DNA of 64,000 nucleotides, taken from Eleusine coracana subsp. coracana (Eukaryota > Streptophyta > Magnoliopsida > Poales > Poaceae). Position 1 is the stretch's first letter. The number at the start of each line of letters is the position of its first letter. This document shows positions 37,031-49,162 of this stretch, one piece after another. A program made the position numbers and the translations under genes. The stretch covers positions 33,920,432 through 33,984,431 of the forward strand of contig CM064417.1 of assembly GCA_032690845.1 (NCBI GenBank). Reading direction: 5' to 3'. The notes beneath the pieces are model-generated. The model saw only the letters and a list, made by a program, of their open reading frames with translations. It had not been told where the DNA came from and did no database searches.

Positions 37031-38307
37031 CATTTTGTAACATTGAATTGCAATTATCTATTAAAATATTATTATTAAAAAAGAAGATATACATGGGTCG
37101 ATGGCCATGACTAGTCCACCCCCACCCGGCTCCAAAAAAAATGATTGTTTTTTTAACACCAAAAAAGAGAAGGCGAGTACTCTTGTTCTTAGGGGTGTTT
37201 CATAGCCACCCTTTGACAATTGATAATTTTGTATATCATTTGTTATAGTGTGCCCATGTAGTTGCAAGAGATATATATGCACCTGCTTGTGTGTTGTCTA
37301 AGTAGACATCAATCAATCATATGAGATATGGCACAAAAAGAGATATTCAGTTCTGATAAGTGAGGAAGTGACTGATTCGGTAAAGGAGGGATCAGGATAT
37401 ATATGTTCGTCAGGGCGAAGAATGCGATGTTGTTTATAAAGGTACCGAAAAGATATGTGAAGCCCTAGTGGCTGATGGTAGTGACCCGATGGGTGTTCCA
37501 TCAGCTCGATATAAAGACTGCAGTGCGGCTATGAAACAAAATGCAGTGGATAGCATAACGTGGGCTGCTGGCTCTGCACCAAGCTAAGCCATCTTACTCC
37601 TCAACTAGCTTTTTCGTGATAAATTAAGTATACATATTCAAGCTTTTTATAACAAATTTAGCGCAACCGGAATAGCCTTCTATGATATATGGCAAAAAGA
37701 CACATTATCTGTTTAGAAAGGTACCAATGTTATTAAGGATGAAAAACATTCCAGTTTGTCCAGTCTTCAAAATTAGCCAAGTTTGACCATTAACTGGTCC
37801 CAATTTAAATTTGTGATGTGCATTAAAACATTATATCCTTTTAGTAAGCTAATCCGCGACAATGGACAAATCCTTTAAAAGGCAAAAAAAAAAATCATCT
37901 GAATACTAGAGCATCCTAATGTTGCATAGCATTTGAAAAGTGGAATTTAAATAGAACACAATAGCCCAAATAGGTACGCCCTATTTTGTGAGCATTTGAA
38001 AATGGAACTTGTCTGCCTGCAGCTTCGTTTTCCAACCGACTGCAGCTTTTTGTCCAACATGGATATGCGTACTCATAAAGGAACACAGAACCATTTCGGA
38101 ATCAAAAAAAAAAAATTCTGGTTCAAAAACAATCCCGAAACAGGGTTCACCTGGTCTTTTTCATCCAAGACAAACAAATACACGTCTAGTATACTATAGT
38201 ATAGACCTGGCATATACAGCTCTGTTCCAGTAGTCCTAACTCTGCTGGATCTTCCCTTTTCGTCGACCTCCACTTACATCGTCCAAATCACAAGTTGGTG
38301 GCTCAGA
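37031..38307. other. Intergenic, 3' of HIPP gene
   Basis: AT-rich, with no recognised gene. The right end should hold the HIPP 3' UTR. Confidence 0.4.
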
Positions 38308-38947
38308 TCACATGATGGTGCAGGCCTCAACGTTCTCGTCGCTGAACATGGACATGTACTTGACCTCCGGCGCGCTGGGCTCCGCCATGGCCTGCGGCGC
38401 GCTGCGGACGAAGCCTGCTGGCGCCTTCTTGTCGTAGGCGCCACCGACGTAGGGGTAAGTGGTGAGAGTGTATGGCACGTAGGGCCACATCTCCGCGTTC
38501 TTCCCCGTGCTCTTCACCCGCTCCAGCACCTTCTTTGGCTCCACGTACCCTGTCACCGTGCACTTGCTCTGCTTCGGGTTCACCGCCACGCTCGTCACGC
38601 CGCGCATCGACTTCACGGCGTTCTTCACCCGGCGCTCGCAGCCTTCGCAGTCCATCTTCACCTTTATGTTCACAGTCTGCAGAAGAAGGTCCAAAAATAA
38701 GTGATTCATCCAGCTTTTAATAACAACAAGATTTACTTACTTGGCACTCAAAACACAGGATCATGTTTCAAACACCCAATTAAGCACAAGAGTAATTCAA
38801 AAAGCTTTCAAAACAAAATATAGGATGTTATCTTTTGCAAGACCGGCAAGAGAAACTCACCTGCAGCGGCCGCTTCTTCCTGAGCTTCAGGGCCTGCCTT
38901 GTCTCCGTTATGCTGCACATATCGATGAAGTGGTCCAAGAACCCCAT
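38308..38947 (-). CDS. Heavy-metal-associated isoprenylated plant protein (HIPP)
   Basis: A small metallochaperone-like protein that binds soft metal ions through an HMA domain and is anchored to membranes by C-terminal prenylation. Exon 1 is 38947-38861 (29 residues, MGFLDHFIDMCSITE) and exon 2 is 38676-38308, joined in phase 0 by a 184-bp intron. The product is 151 residues, the normal length for the single-HMA HIPP20-27 type. The metal site is MDCEGC, within VNIKVKMDCEGCERRVKNAV. The family-typical MWPYVPYTLTTYPYVGGAYD follows. The tail ends CTIM, a CaaX prenylation box. Both splice sites are canonical. The name is by family resemblance, not a specific ortholog. Confidence 0.93.

Positions 38948-38992
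<45 letters not shown>
38948..38992 (-). repeat. (GA)n microsatellite abutting the HIPP start codon
   Basis: About 22 CT dinucleotides on the plus strand, (GA)n on the mRNA strand, end two or three bases before the HIPP ATG and therefore lie in the 5' UTR. Length is likely polymorphic. Confidence 0.9.
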
Positions 38993-38994
<2 letters not shown>

Positions 38995-39874
38995 TCCTGA
39001 CTAACTATGGCGGAGAAGCTGTTCTGAACAGAAAAGGGCTTCGTCGTTTGTGGTGTACTTTGTGCTGCTCACGGGTGAAGAAGGGTTGAGGAGGAAGGCA
39101 AGGAAAGGATGCTATATATAGAGCCACAGAGAGAAAGGTTCAGCTGTCCAGAAAACAAAAAAGATGCATCTAGCATGCTGGCAAATTTAATATGGTTTGT
39201 TCTATTAAAAATGAGTTTGTATGGTTAGGATGGTCGCCTGCAATAATCTCACGTCGATGCTTCAAGGCTACACTAAAACCACTGAGCTTTCGGATTAAAT
39301 GAGGGAGGGGGGCAAACATACTCCTGCCAGCATGGCCCAGTGCCCTGCTTGATAGGCTGTTTGACAAGCTCTGGTCGGTCCATACAGAGGCCGGATCGTG
39401 TGCATAAGCTTTTGTTTGGTGCCATGGAAAGCGACATGTTTCTTCGGTTCAATGGATATTGCTCAGAAGATTTATTTAACTTGTAAGGCAAAAACAGTAC
39501 ATTCTTTCATTTCGGAATTTTCAGTTTGTACCCCATCGATCTAAAAGGGAAATACATGCTCAGATGCTAGGGAGAAGTTTTCAACTTAGTTGAATTCGTG
39601 TGCACTACTAGGACGGTGCCGCAACGCTTGAACAAGCTCCACTAAGGCGCCATTTTGTGGAGAAAATTATTCTTGAATAGGGACCTGATGATTTGGGGTG
39701 TGAAAATAATAGGATATAAAAAGTTACTTGTTTGACAGCAGAATGCACTAGCTAAGCACTTAAGCAGGCCTATAAATTATTCATATCCCTCTCCTCAATT
39801 CCAGACTTCTTATCTTCTTAATCATTACTAATTATACTATATGTCATTATCTGAAAAAAGAACTGTACACTATG

Positions 39875-39892
39875 TTTTTTTTTTTGAAATGG
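39875..39892 (-). mobile_element. 18-bp A-tailed micro-insertion (LINE tail?)
   Basis: On the minus strand, CCATTTC plus an A-run lies between perfect 13-bp copies of ACTGTACACTATG (39862-39874 and 39893-39905). The duplication is long and exact. Confidence 0.6.
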
Positions 39893-40923
39893 ACTGTACA
39901 CTATGTGAGACCACAACCAACCAACTCTTTTCAGATTAACTCTTGTCAGGGAAGAATAGAACCAACCCAACTGCTCCAACAACGCAAGGTGTCCCGATTG
40001 ACGGCGACATCCCACCTCTGCAATCAGAATCAGCGGTAAGTATAAAGAAAATATACCTTTCACAGTTATTTCTTTCCACCAGATCTCCTTCCTTGTATCG
40101 TTCTGGAAAACATGTTCCTCTCGTTAATTACTTGCTCACTCGTAGCTAACGAAAGCAAGCCTATCCTGATCCATTTCTGCCAGCAAACCTAAACAGTGCT
40201 ATATATCATCCGTAAACAATGATGGCTTATGCTCTGCTTACTGCTAGTTCTGGCAAAAGGCAAGACACCTGTGATGTGTCGTGGTCAAGGCATTCTTTCG
40301 ATTCGTCCAGTTAAATTCACTTTACCATTTGAGTGATAACCTTAGTGTTCTTTCGTTTTCAGGTTTTTTATTACGGCTGCGTAGTTTTTGGCCCCGTGCA
40401 AGCGAGGTTCTCCTTGGCGATGGATTGGCCTGGCACGCGCGTCCCACTTTATACTGGTATCTACTTTGCCCGCTTTTCAAATTCAACACTTTATTCGGCC
40501 GAATAAGAATCTTTTTGCAGAACCTTACAAAAAATGAGGACAATCCGCTTTAGTCAACATTTCCCTGACGGCGAAGCTACTTGTGTGCTAAGTTTCCTTC
40601 ACCAGTCTACAATCCAACGAGGGACCAAAAATGCAGGAAACATTAATTGAAAATCATGTAAAATGGTTTGTAAAGCATGTTAGCGTATAAAGATCTAGTT
40701 TTGTTTATCCATGATATAACTTATAGTAGTTTTATTATGCAAAATATTGGTCAATAGTTTGATCCAATTATATAGATTTCATAATCTAAAATTATAACTA
40801 CTGGACAATATTTTATCAGTAGGAGTTTGGAAGAAAAAAAACCTCCAACAGTGGAGGAAAGACCGTCTCATAGTTTTCTTTTCAAGAAGAGCTAAACGGG
40901 TCTGTCGTCCTATGGATGTGATT

Positions 40924-40940
40924 TTTTTTTTTTTTGAAAT
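40924..40940 (-). mobile_element. ~17-bp A-tailed micro-insertion
   Basis: On the minus strand, ATTTC plus an A-run lies between near-identical copies centred on TATGGATG (40911-40918 and 40943-40950), extendable to 11 of 13 matches. It has the same architecture as the insertion at 39875. Confidence 0.45.
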
Positions 40941-42972
40941 CATATGGATGAGATATTTACCTAAGCTTTGAGCGTTATATGAGGATCCACCCTTCACAGT
41001 TGAATCCATTGAGCACATGACTAAGAGACCAACAAGTGACCTTTCCTACCGTAGTCTAAAAATTGGCTCTCACGGGACCTAGAGGTGCTACTAAAAGTCT
41101 TAAATAAGACCCCTTTCACACCAGTAAGAGTTTGATGCATCTACATATATCAAAATAGCATTGTTGATGTGTTGTATTTCCCTGTCAGTCACAAATGGCT
41201 CCTGCCCTTCCCCTTCATATGTTGGGGGTCATCTGCCACCAAAAGGTTCATTCTACGGTACAAGTCTCGTTTCAACATTACTCATTTACCAGCCTAAATT
41301 TCCATTATTCATTTATTTAACATCATTTTCTCACAAGCTGAAAGTATCACGATAGCAGCTCGCATTGTCAAATGCTAAGGCTGCTGCTCACAGATAATTC
41401 TATCACGCCGATATTCGTGCAGACTACCCCGCAGCACCTCCTTCAGATGGATTTCTGTGAGGCGTGACCACCTCTCTTTATTAGCACTACACATGCACGT
41501 TCCTACGTGTAAAAGAGATTTAAAAGCTGGATTTTGGCAACTAAAAAGCATACAGTCCGGTCTGATCCATTCACCTTTTCATATGATCCCCAACAACCAG
41601 CACTATGTGAATTAATACATATAGAAAAAAAATTTGTTCCAAAAATATTTACTGTCAAAATATTGACCAATAGTTTGCAAATAGCTTTGCAGTTACATAA
41701 TTAATTAATAAATTTATTTTTTCCATGATAGAACCGTAAACCTACCCCATCATTAAAACGTTAGTTAATATTAAAAAGTATCAAACTTAAGTTATTATTC
41801 ATGCTGTTAATTTTATTTTATTTGTGATAAGAAAAAGTAATTATTATAAGTCTATCACTCTTATTTTTTCCTATGTTATCCTCAAATGATAAAATATTGG
41901 TCAGTAATGGTGGCTTTAGAATATTAAATCTATACCGTTAGATCAGATTACTAATCACTATTTTGAGCAGTAAAAGTGTAACATCCCTCTTGTTCTATGG
42001 CCCTATTTTTTCCCACTCACATTATGATAAACTGGTCTATAAATGATCAAAATCTAGTGATAATCACATATGTGCTTGTTTGAGCTCATATATTATGAGG
42101 TGGATTATATTATTGAAATCTAGTGATGATCGCATGCGTGCATGCCACAGTTCTTCGACTCTTCGTCTATTGAACAGGTTTCATACTTATAGGAGATTTG
42201 ATCGTCTAAATCCGGACCCATATCCTCTGCAGTAATGCATGGGTAGTAGCAGTCAATGACGTGTGGGCCAGCAGAGCATTGGATCCACATGTTATCCACT
42301 GTTACTGCTAATGCACAACTGCAGACGATTCCGACGCGTCTAAATCCACATAAGACCATCATGACGACATTGACGGTCATTGGACTCACAGCAGTAGTGG
42401 ATTGATTGGTCACAGCTATGGGGGAATACAATTCTCCAATTAAAAAGTGTTTCATCTTAAATATGAAGAAGAAAACATGACAATTCCCAAATTCTAAGCC
42501 AAAAGTTGATGCAACACTGGCACAGTTTCGTTCATGGATGGCCTGGCTAGTAATCTGACCACCCCACGGCATCATTGTCGTTGTTCTTGTTCCTAGGCAC
42601 GAAAGCAGGCTAGCAGGGCAGTAGCACACACGTTTGACAGTGCTCTCCGGAGTCTGAAAAAACAATTGGGGTCCCCTGGTCCAACGTGATTGCCCGAAAT
42701 CCGCTGATTTGCCGCGACACAGGACACGTCAGTTCCCCAAAGCATCTTAAAAGACTGCATTGGCTTTCCGTGGCAACCCCAAGTCCAATAATTCGCCATG
42801 GACCAGAAGCTTCCAGGCTGTGCCAAATGATACCGTCGGGCATCTTTGCTAGCAGGTAAGATCAAAATTTTACTACTTTGCCAGCATGTTGTTACTAAAT
42901 TGATGTTTGAGAACCTGAATAACACTCGCTGGGTTCCACTGCTAGGTTAGGTGGCAGTCGTTTTGGTTTGTA

Positions 42973-43330
42973 CTTCCTCGTTCCACTAATATCTTTAGAG
43001 TGTCTAAATCAAACAATCTTAAATTTGATTAAATTTACAGAAAACACTACCAATATTTATGATACTAAGTATCACTAGACTTACTGAAATTATATGATTT
43101 GCTAATTTTCAACTGACTCAAAGTTTAGGTAACTTAAAGTCACCTCCTTGAGTCATTAGATCTAGATCCAATAATTTATAATTATTATACAGATAATCCT
43201 ATAAAATAAAAATTAAAATATAAAGTAACAAATCATGATTGAAAGCTTTCAGCTGATTTAAAGTTAGAAAATATGAAATTATATTGTCAATTTGTCATAT
43301 ACTTATTTGATGTCATAGATATTCGACATA
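42973..43330. mobile_element. Stowaway-like element, partial
   Basis: Starts after TA with CTTCCTCGTTCC, a degenerate CTCCCTCCGTTCC Stowaway end. The interior (AAATTTGATTAAATTTACAG, ACTACCAATATTTATGATAC) resembles the common rice Stowaway family that carries the TTTGACCAAGTTTATAGA motif. The right end is not clear. It is interrupted by the element at 43096. Confidence 0.5.
43096..43274 (-). mobile_element. MULE-type MITE, copy 1
   Basis: 179 bp with imperfect inverted ends (GATTTGCTAATTTTCAACTGA; ATATTTTCTAACTTTAAATC on the other strand), flanked by perfect 10-bp duplications GAAATTATAT (43086-43095 and 43275-43284). It is homologous, in opposite orientation, to 61819-61999. Confidence 0.75.
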
Positions 43331-44404
43331 GTTTGTTTTAGTGTGGAAAAACACTGGAGAATAAGGAAGATTCTCTGTTAGCTTGTTTTTTATAATTTGT
43401 TTATCTACTCCTAAGTAAAAGGAATACAAAACCGGAGAAAAAACGTCAATTTTTGTATGTTTTGTTGTGTGACGCGCCATGTTGCGCCATACATGATCTG
43501 ATGCTTATGATCATTACAGAGAACTGTGGGCCCCACGGCATGGGTGTGTGGCACGACCGGATAGGATACCGAGGCCACCTGTTCAATTTTCTTCTAAAAC
43601 TTCTCCGGGTTAGCTCGTCAATCGGGCAATACCCACGTTGCTTTCACTGGTTACCAGCAGCTCAATAATGGAGACGGAGGGCCATCCTTCCATTTGACAG
43701 CTCGCTCAACATGTGGCATCCGTCTTGTGGACACTGCAGGGCTGGTCGGTTACCATCGAATTATTTAACCAACGTTGTACGTTCACTGACATGTAGGGTC
43801 CAGAAGGACGCCCATATCAATTGGCGTGCAATTATCGAACTTCACTTATGTTCATACGTAAATTCGCGTACAGTTAAACAGCTGTTGAGACAACTGCGGC
43901 TGCTCGCCTCACGTCAGTCTATGGAGAGAGAGAGGACAAGATGGCCGTCAAGGTCATCATATCGTGCCTGCCATGTCGCCATTGGACTGTTGAGCCAAAG
44001 AGCCAACGTCGCATTGGCCGGCGGGCACCGATACATCTACGTCGCACACTTGGATGAGGCATGCCGCAGCAGGAAAGTTTGCCGTCCATGCAGCACGCAG
44101 TTCCAAAAGTGACCGTATCATTTGCAATTTTGGAGGCTTAGCTAGTTAACTTTGAACAAAGGATGGGACAGTCCAGTCCAGACGATCAGTCCTTATCTGC
44201 GCTTACGGAATTAGAGGATATAGAGCATTGGGTTTACTTTGAATGGCATGGGACTTCTGAAGAGCTCAAGAGCAGACGAGTTATGACGTTTTCGGAGTTT
44301 GTGGATGTAAGGATGCTTTATAAACCTGGTACGTGTAATTCAGTAGCGGAGCTTGGAGTGGTGGATTCTTTTTGTTGTTACTTAATCTTCTTAAAGTGAC
44401 ATAT
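43331..44404. other. Unassigned
   Basis: Open frames at 43453-43668, 43711-44112 and 44163-44399 have no recognised domain and no evident gene structure. Confidence 0.35.
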
Positions 44405-46060
44405 CAGTGATGGAGCCAGAATTAAAATCTACCTGTGACGAACCTACCATTACTTATATTTATATAAAAATATTATATTGACCAAAGTTATAACTATAAT
44501 CATCGAATATGCATAAATTCACTATATTTCAGCTCACAAGTTACAATTATATGAAAATAATAGGCATTGGTAAGTAGACAATTAGATAAACATATTATAT
44601 AACAGTACAAGCACTAAGTGCAACGAGCTGGCCGAGCAAGATTCATCCTCCGATGCTTCAAGGCTTGAAAGTGCTTCATCAGTGCATCATCATCAAGTCC
44701 TTTAAATATCTCCTTCTCGGTGTAGCATACCACTAAATCATTGAGCCATTCATTATCCATCTTATTGCGTCATTTAGTTTTTATAATTTTCATAACTGAA
44801 AAGACTCTTTCCATAGATGTTGTTGCGACTGGAAGGAGCAATGCTAGCTCAATTAGACGATAGACCAATGGAAACATCTCATGTCTTTTAGTTTCAACCA
44901 TCTTCACTGCCAGACTCCCAAAATCACGGCAATCAGTAAACTCATCAACTCTTCTAACATGACGAATAAAAGTTTCAAGTTGATCTTTTATATTAGAAAG
45001 ATCATCAGTAGAGAAGTTATCATCATAGATCATTGCAACTTTGACAAACTTGTCCAGGGGCGGAGCTGCACCACGTGCTGGGGGCTGCTGCACCCCCTTG
45101 GCTCAGAAAATACTGAGTACATTTATCTATAGGTCACAGAAATTTAGAAAACTTTCATAGACTAGCAAGTAGCACTGTAGCTTAGAACAAACTAGCCTAT
45201 CCAGTATCCATTACCGAGTAAAACACAACAAGAAACAACCATTATTCACATGAAGGATGCTGCTTTCTCGTTTACCTTTTACTGATTGTCAAATTCTAAT
45301 CAATAACGACATCGCTTACTTTATATCCTAGGCTCGCTAAATGTTTGCCAGATTTTCAGCACCCCCTTGAGCCCATTCCTGGCTCTGCCATTGAGCTTGT
45401 CCACATTGAACTGGGAGAAAGAATCCCTTGGATCAAGATAGGAAAAGCATACAAGTAAATCAGAAGAAATTTTATTGAATCAATGATTGATCTCTGTGTT
45501 TATAGCATCTACAACAACATAGAAGGTGTCCACACGATAATGATGCTCTTCAGTAACCATTATCCCTTTTTCTTGCCTTGAACGGACCCATCTTGATCTT
45601 GGTGCATCCATATATGGTATCTAAATTTCCTTTGCATTACAAAATGCTTGAACTTCAATAAATAGTTCCTCCCAGCCATCACTCCTTAAATCAACCAACC
45701 GTGCTTTCATATCAACAAGCAATGACGTGGCTTGAATAATATTTTGATCTCTTCTTTACAAGCAGTGTAACAACTCATTTGTGATACAGAATAATTTTAG
45801 CATCATCTTTATAATGAACACAAAGTTAAAACTTTCCATGATGTGTACCAAACCTCCAACATTGTTTGCATGTCGTTTTTCTTTATTAACAAAAATCAAC
45901 ACCAGTAGAATAGCATCCCACATTGACTCAATACGAAATAATGTATTAAAGTGAGATCCCCATCTAGTGTCCCCAGGTCTAACCAAGGTAGTCATTTGAT
46001 GTTGACCTCTTCCTGAAAGTATCTCTTCACTGTGCCTTCATTGCCTCCTGGCCAATGTGC
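44405..46060 (-). pseudogene. hAT transposase pseudogene (ZMYM1/DUF4371-like)
   Basis: Remnant of a hAT-superfamily transposase on the minus strand. From the N-side: TRWGSHFNTLFRIESMWDAI (about 45,960-45,900) and ESFNFVFIIKMMLKLFCITN. After out-of-frame stretches comes the C-terminal dimerisation region with LPVATTSMERVFSVMKIIKTK (near 44,780-44,840). A stop directly after it interrupts the last about 50 residues, which can still be read down to about 44,622. The left end at 44405, CAGTGATGGAGCCAG, is a hAT-type terminus of this family. The N-terminal zinc finger and the other terminus are missing. A MITE at 45055 interrupts the frame. Confidence 0.8.
45055..45393. mobile_element. hAT MITE inside the hAT transposase
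   Basis: 339 bp with ends CAGGGGCGGAGC and GCTCTGCCATTG (9 of 12 as inverted repeats). The 8-bp flanks AACTTGTC (45047-45054) and AGCTTGTC (45394-45401) match at seven of eight. Without the insert and one flank copy, the transposase frame reads through smoothly (NVDK then FVKVAMIYDD), which fixes the boundaries. Confidence 0.75.
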
Positions 46061-46086
46061 TGTAGACCTGCCTCCTGTTGTCCTTA

Positions 46087-47237
46087 GAGCATCTCTAGCA
46101 GGCCTCTCAAACACGCCTCCTATACTATATTTTGAGAGCCTAATCTAAAAAATAAACTCCAGCAGGCCTCTCAGTTGGGCTCTCATTTTCAAAGAGCTCT
46201 CAAATCCCTCACCTGGGCTCTTAGGTTTTGGAGTCCTCTCAACTATGGGCCTAGTATTTTCTTTTTCTTTTTCTTTTCTCTTTCTAGTTCTACTCTTCTC
46301 TCCCGAGCAGACGCAGCCATCACCGCGCCACCGCCACCTACCTACCTCCCCTCCAGCTCGGCCGCCGCCCCTCCAGCTTGGCTACCGCCTTGCCTTCCTC
46401 CCCTCCAGCTCGGCCGGTGATACCTCCCTCCCCATAGGTTCGGTCACCGCCCCTCCAGCTCGGACGGCGATGCCTCCCTCCCCACCAGCTCGGCCGCCGC
46501 CCCTTCAGCTCGGTCGGCGGTGCCTCCCTCCCCTCCAGCTCGGTCGTCGCCCCTCCAGTTCAGCCGGTGGCACCTCCCTCCCATCCAGCTCGGTTAGCGG
46601 CGCCTCCCTCCCCTCCAGCTCGAAGCTCCACTACCGCCTCCCACCACTGCTACCTCCTTCCCACGCGCGTCGAGGCAGCCAAATCAATGGCGGGTGTGAA
46701 CCGGGCTGCGACGGCGACCGATGCAGCAGAGGGAGCGGGCACGGCCGGGGCTGTGGCGGCAGCTGGAGTTGGAGAGGGCATGAGCGTGAGGCAGTGGCGG
46801 GAGGGGACGCCGATGGCGATCGTCGAGTCAATCATTTGCGCCGCCGCCAGCATGGTGAGCTCGTCGTTGTCCTCCCTCCGCCGCCATCTACCTCCCACCT
46901 CCCTGCTCGCTGGAGCACCGAAGCTAGCGACCGTCGTCGTCACCCCCCCCCCCCCCCCCCCCGCCGCCGCCCCCTCTCCTTCTCGGCGAGGTCGTGCTGC
47001 CCCAATGCCCTGGGCTCATCCGCTGTGTGAACAGTGCATCATTTTGTCTCAATGAAAAGCGGGTCCCACATGTTAGGTTGTTTTGTTTCAATGACAAGCA
47101 GGTCCCATCTATCGGGAGAAAAATGAGAGTGTTGTTTTGAGGGAGTTGAGAAGTATTTTTAAGTGATCAAAAGTAGGATCCAACTCTCAAAAGATGAAGT
47201 AGGAGGCTCAATTTAAAAGTTCCCACTGAAGATGCTC
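46087..47237. mobile_element. PIF/Harbinger-type non-autonomous element
   Basis: 1151 bp flanked by TTA on both sides (46084-46086 and 47238-47240). Inverted ends are GAGCATCTCTAGCAGG and the reverse complement of CCACTGAAGATGCTC. The interior is strongly GC-rich and repetitive (CCCCTCCAGCTCGG units at 46350-46620), giving proline- and serine-rich open frames that I regard as incidental. There is no transposase, and it includes a poly-C run near 46,946. Confidence 0.75.
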
Positions 47238-47240
47238 TTA

Positions 47241-48259
47241 CGCCAACAGCAATAAGACTCTATAGACCTGCCTCCTATTGTCCTCGCGCCAACATCAATG
47301 AGACTGTCGTGGGACCTCACATGGTTGGATGCCCGTTAGCCTGTCGTCATCGCTCGCACACATGGATCTCATCGACGAGGCTTCAAATTGATGTGGTGTC
47401 ATGCGTGGCTGGCAGATCTAGCCTCCCAACGGCTAGTGTCTCGATCCATGGTGGCTCGGTGGAGGAGCATTTGATCAGGGGAACACGTATCTTTCTATGA
47501 AGCCAGTAGGCACCAATGTCATGAACGATAATCGTCGGTTGTTGGAGTCGTTGGTGTGCGTGTCATTGTCTCCTTCCACTTCCACCTGATGAACATCAGG
47601 CTCCTCGTCGGGGGCTGCGACCTCGACAACAATGAATTGATTATCATGTGTCTGAAAAACCTGGAACATTAATAGCTGTCGGGACACCCTGTCCAGTATG
47701 GGTGCTAATCGTGTATAGCTGACGATGTGGGCCGTGGAGGCGCAAGTCGTGGCGCTGGCCGAGCGCAATGCATCTCGTAGTTCTGTGGGCGGGCTTAAGA
47801 AGCGAGCAGAGTCACGTTAGCTAAGGACTTTAGCATGCCTTTTGATCTCTAAATATACCTTACCTAGCTAGGCTAGATAAAACTAGTTCGTATGGGTATA
47901 GCTTCCAAAAGTAATGAGTTTTGTTTGGTTTTCACCATATAGGCTAGGCAACCATCTGCTTGCAGATGAAGGAGAGCCAATACAGCTCTCACGAAGGAGC
48001 AAGCTTTTTCTTGTCGCTGCAGGCTAGATAACCCTCAAAAGTTAGTTTTTTCTACTGCTATCAAATGCGTCTCTTTATTGAGCAAGGCTAGGACAATTTT
48101 TGCAAAGCATCCAAACGCACCCTTATTCACCACGCAGTTACGGATTGGGCCGGCATGCCCGTAGCCCAGTTAATCATCCAGGGTTTCGGCATTCATCCAA
48201 CGTCGCCCCACACGTCAATGTACGCCAACTCACACATTGCGATATGCCACCCCACACCA
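47241..48259. other. Unassigned intergenic
   Basis: A 45-bp unit (TAGACCTGCCTCCTnTTGTCC) at about 47262 repeats the sequence at about 46064, left of the Harbinger element. The minus-strand frame at 47475-47768 has no domain. Confidence 0.35.
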
Positions 48260-49154
48260 TATAGATGGCCAAACGGGCGGCCCGACATGACACAACTCGG
48301 GGCTTAAAAGGCTTGGCACATTTATTTTTGAGCTAGCACGGCATGCGGGCCTTTTTGGGCCATGTCGAGGTAGCAAATGGGCTGAACCATCGTCCCATGG
48401 CACGACACGAAATAGGTCAAGTGTGCCGGGTTAGCCTATTAGGCCTGATAGGCACGGCGGCACGCATGACCCATCAGCCACGATGGCATGCCCTATCGGC
48501 CTACCGCCTAGCGTCGCGTGTCGTCGATGCCTGGGAGAGGATGTGGAGGAGCAGTGGCACGGGCAACGCGCGGGGAGGAGCGTCAGCAGCACGGGCGCAG
48601 AGAGCAATGACGCCACGAGCGAGTAGTGGCGGAGGTGGTGCAGTCGCGTAGAGAGCGGCGACACAACGGCTACTCGGCCGATACCGGCGCGTCACAGGCG
48701 AGACGAGCGAGAGCGTGAGCGGCACGACCGTGGACAACAAGCGATCCAGGCGGGGGCGTGAATGACACTGCCGTGAGCATCGGTTACGGCGGCCAGTGGG
48801 TGAGGAGGGGCTAGGGTTCCCACTTTCTAGACTTCATCCCCTTTTATATGTGGGCCGGCTTCTGGCCTGTAGGCCTGTGGGAGTGTGGCCATTAGGGATT
48901 ACTGGGCTATGCCGTACTGGACCAGTAAACAGGCCGTGCTTAGGTGGGCTAGTACCGGGCTTTTTCATGCGTAGCTAATTTCGGGTCGTGCCCATGTCGC
49001 CCACCGTGCCGAGGTGTCGGCCTAAGCACTGCCTGGTGTATCAGGCCATGCTGGCCTGGGCACGAATTGCACCGGATCATGCCATGCTTCGACTGGGCCA
49101 AATAAATCGGGCTTCATGCTTGCACGATAAGCCCAACCCATTTGAATACCTATA
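48260..49154. mobile_element. Probable hAT-type non-autonomous element
   Basis: 895 bp. Ends TATAGATGGCCAAACGGG and (minus strand) TATAGGTATTCAAATGGG are similar. The 8-bp flanks CCACACCA and CCACGTCA match at six of eight. Subterminal zones are full of GGCACGAC and CGGGCC words, as in rice hAT elements with GGCCAAACGGGC ends. The GC-rich interior frames are not credible genes. Confidence 0.5.
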
Positions 49155-49162
49155 CCACGTCA

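Larger units (their letters stand above)
38993..42972. other. Long intergenic stretch
   Basis: Upstream flank of HIPP (promoter expected at about 38993-39500), then about 3.5 kb without a recognisable gene. Frames such as 42120-42665 (-) and 42593-42925 (-) overlap each other and lack domains. Two micro-insertions are listed separately. Confidence 0.4.

Noticed and set aside
46245..47055. Proline/serine-rich ORFs of 261 and 162 residues
   Set aside because: They lie wholly inside the Harbinger-type element and are produced by a short GC-rich repeat.
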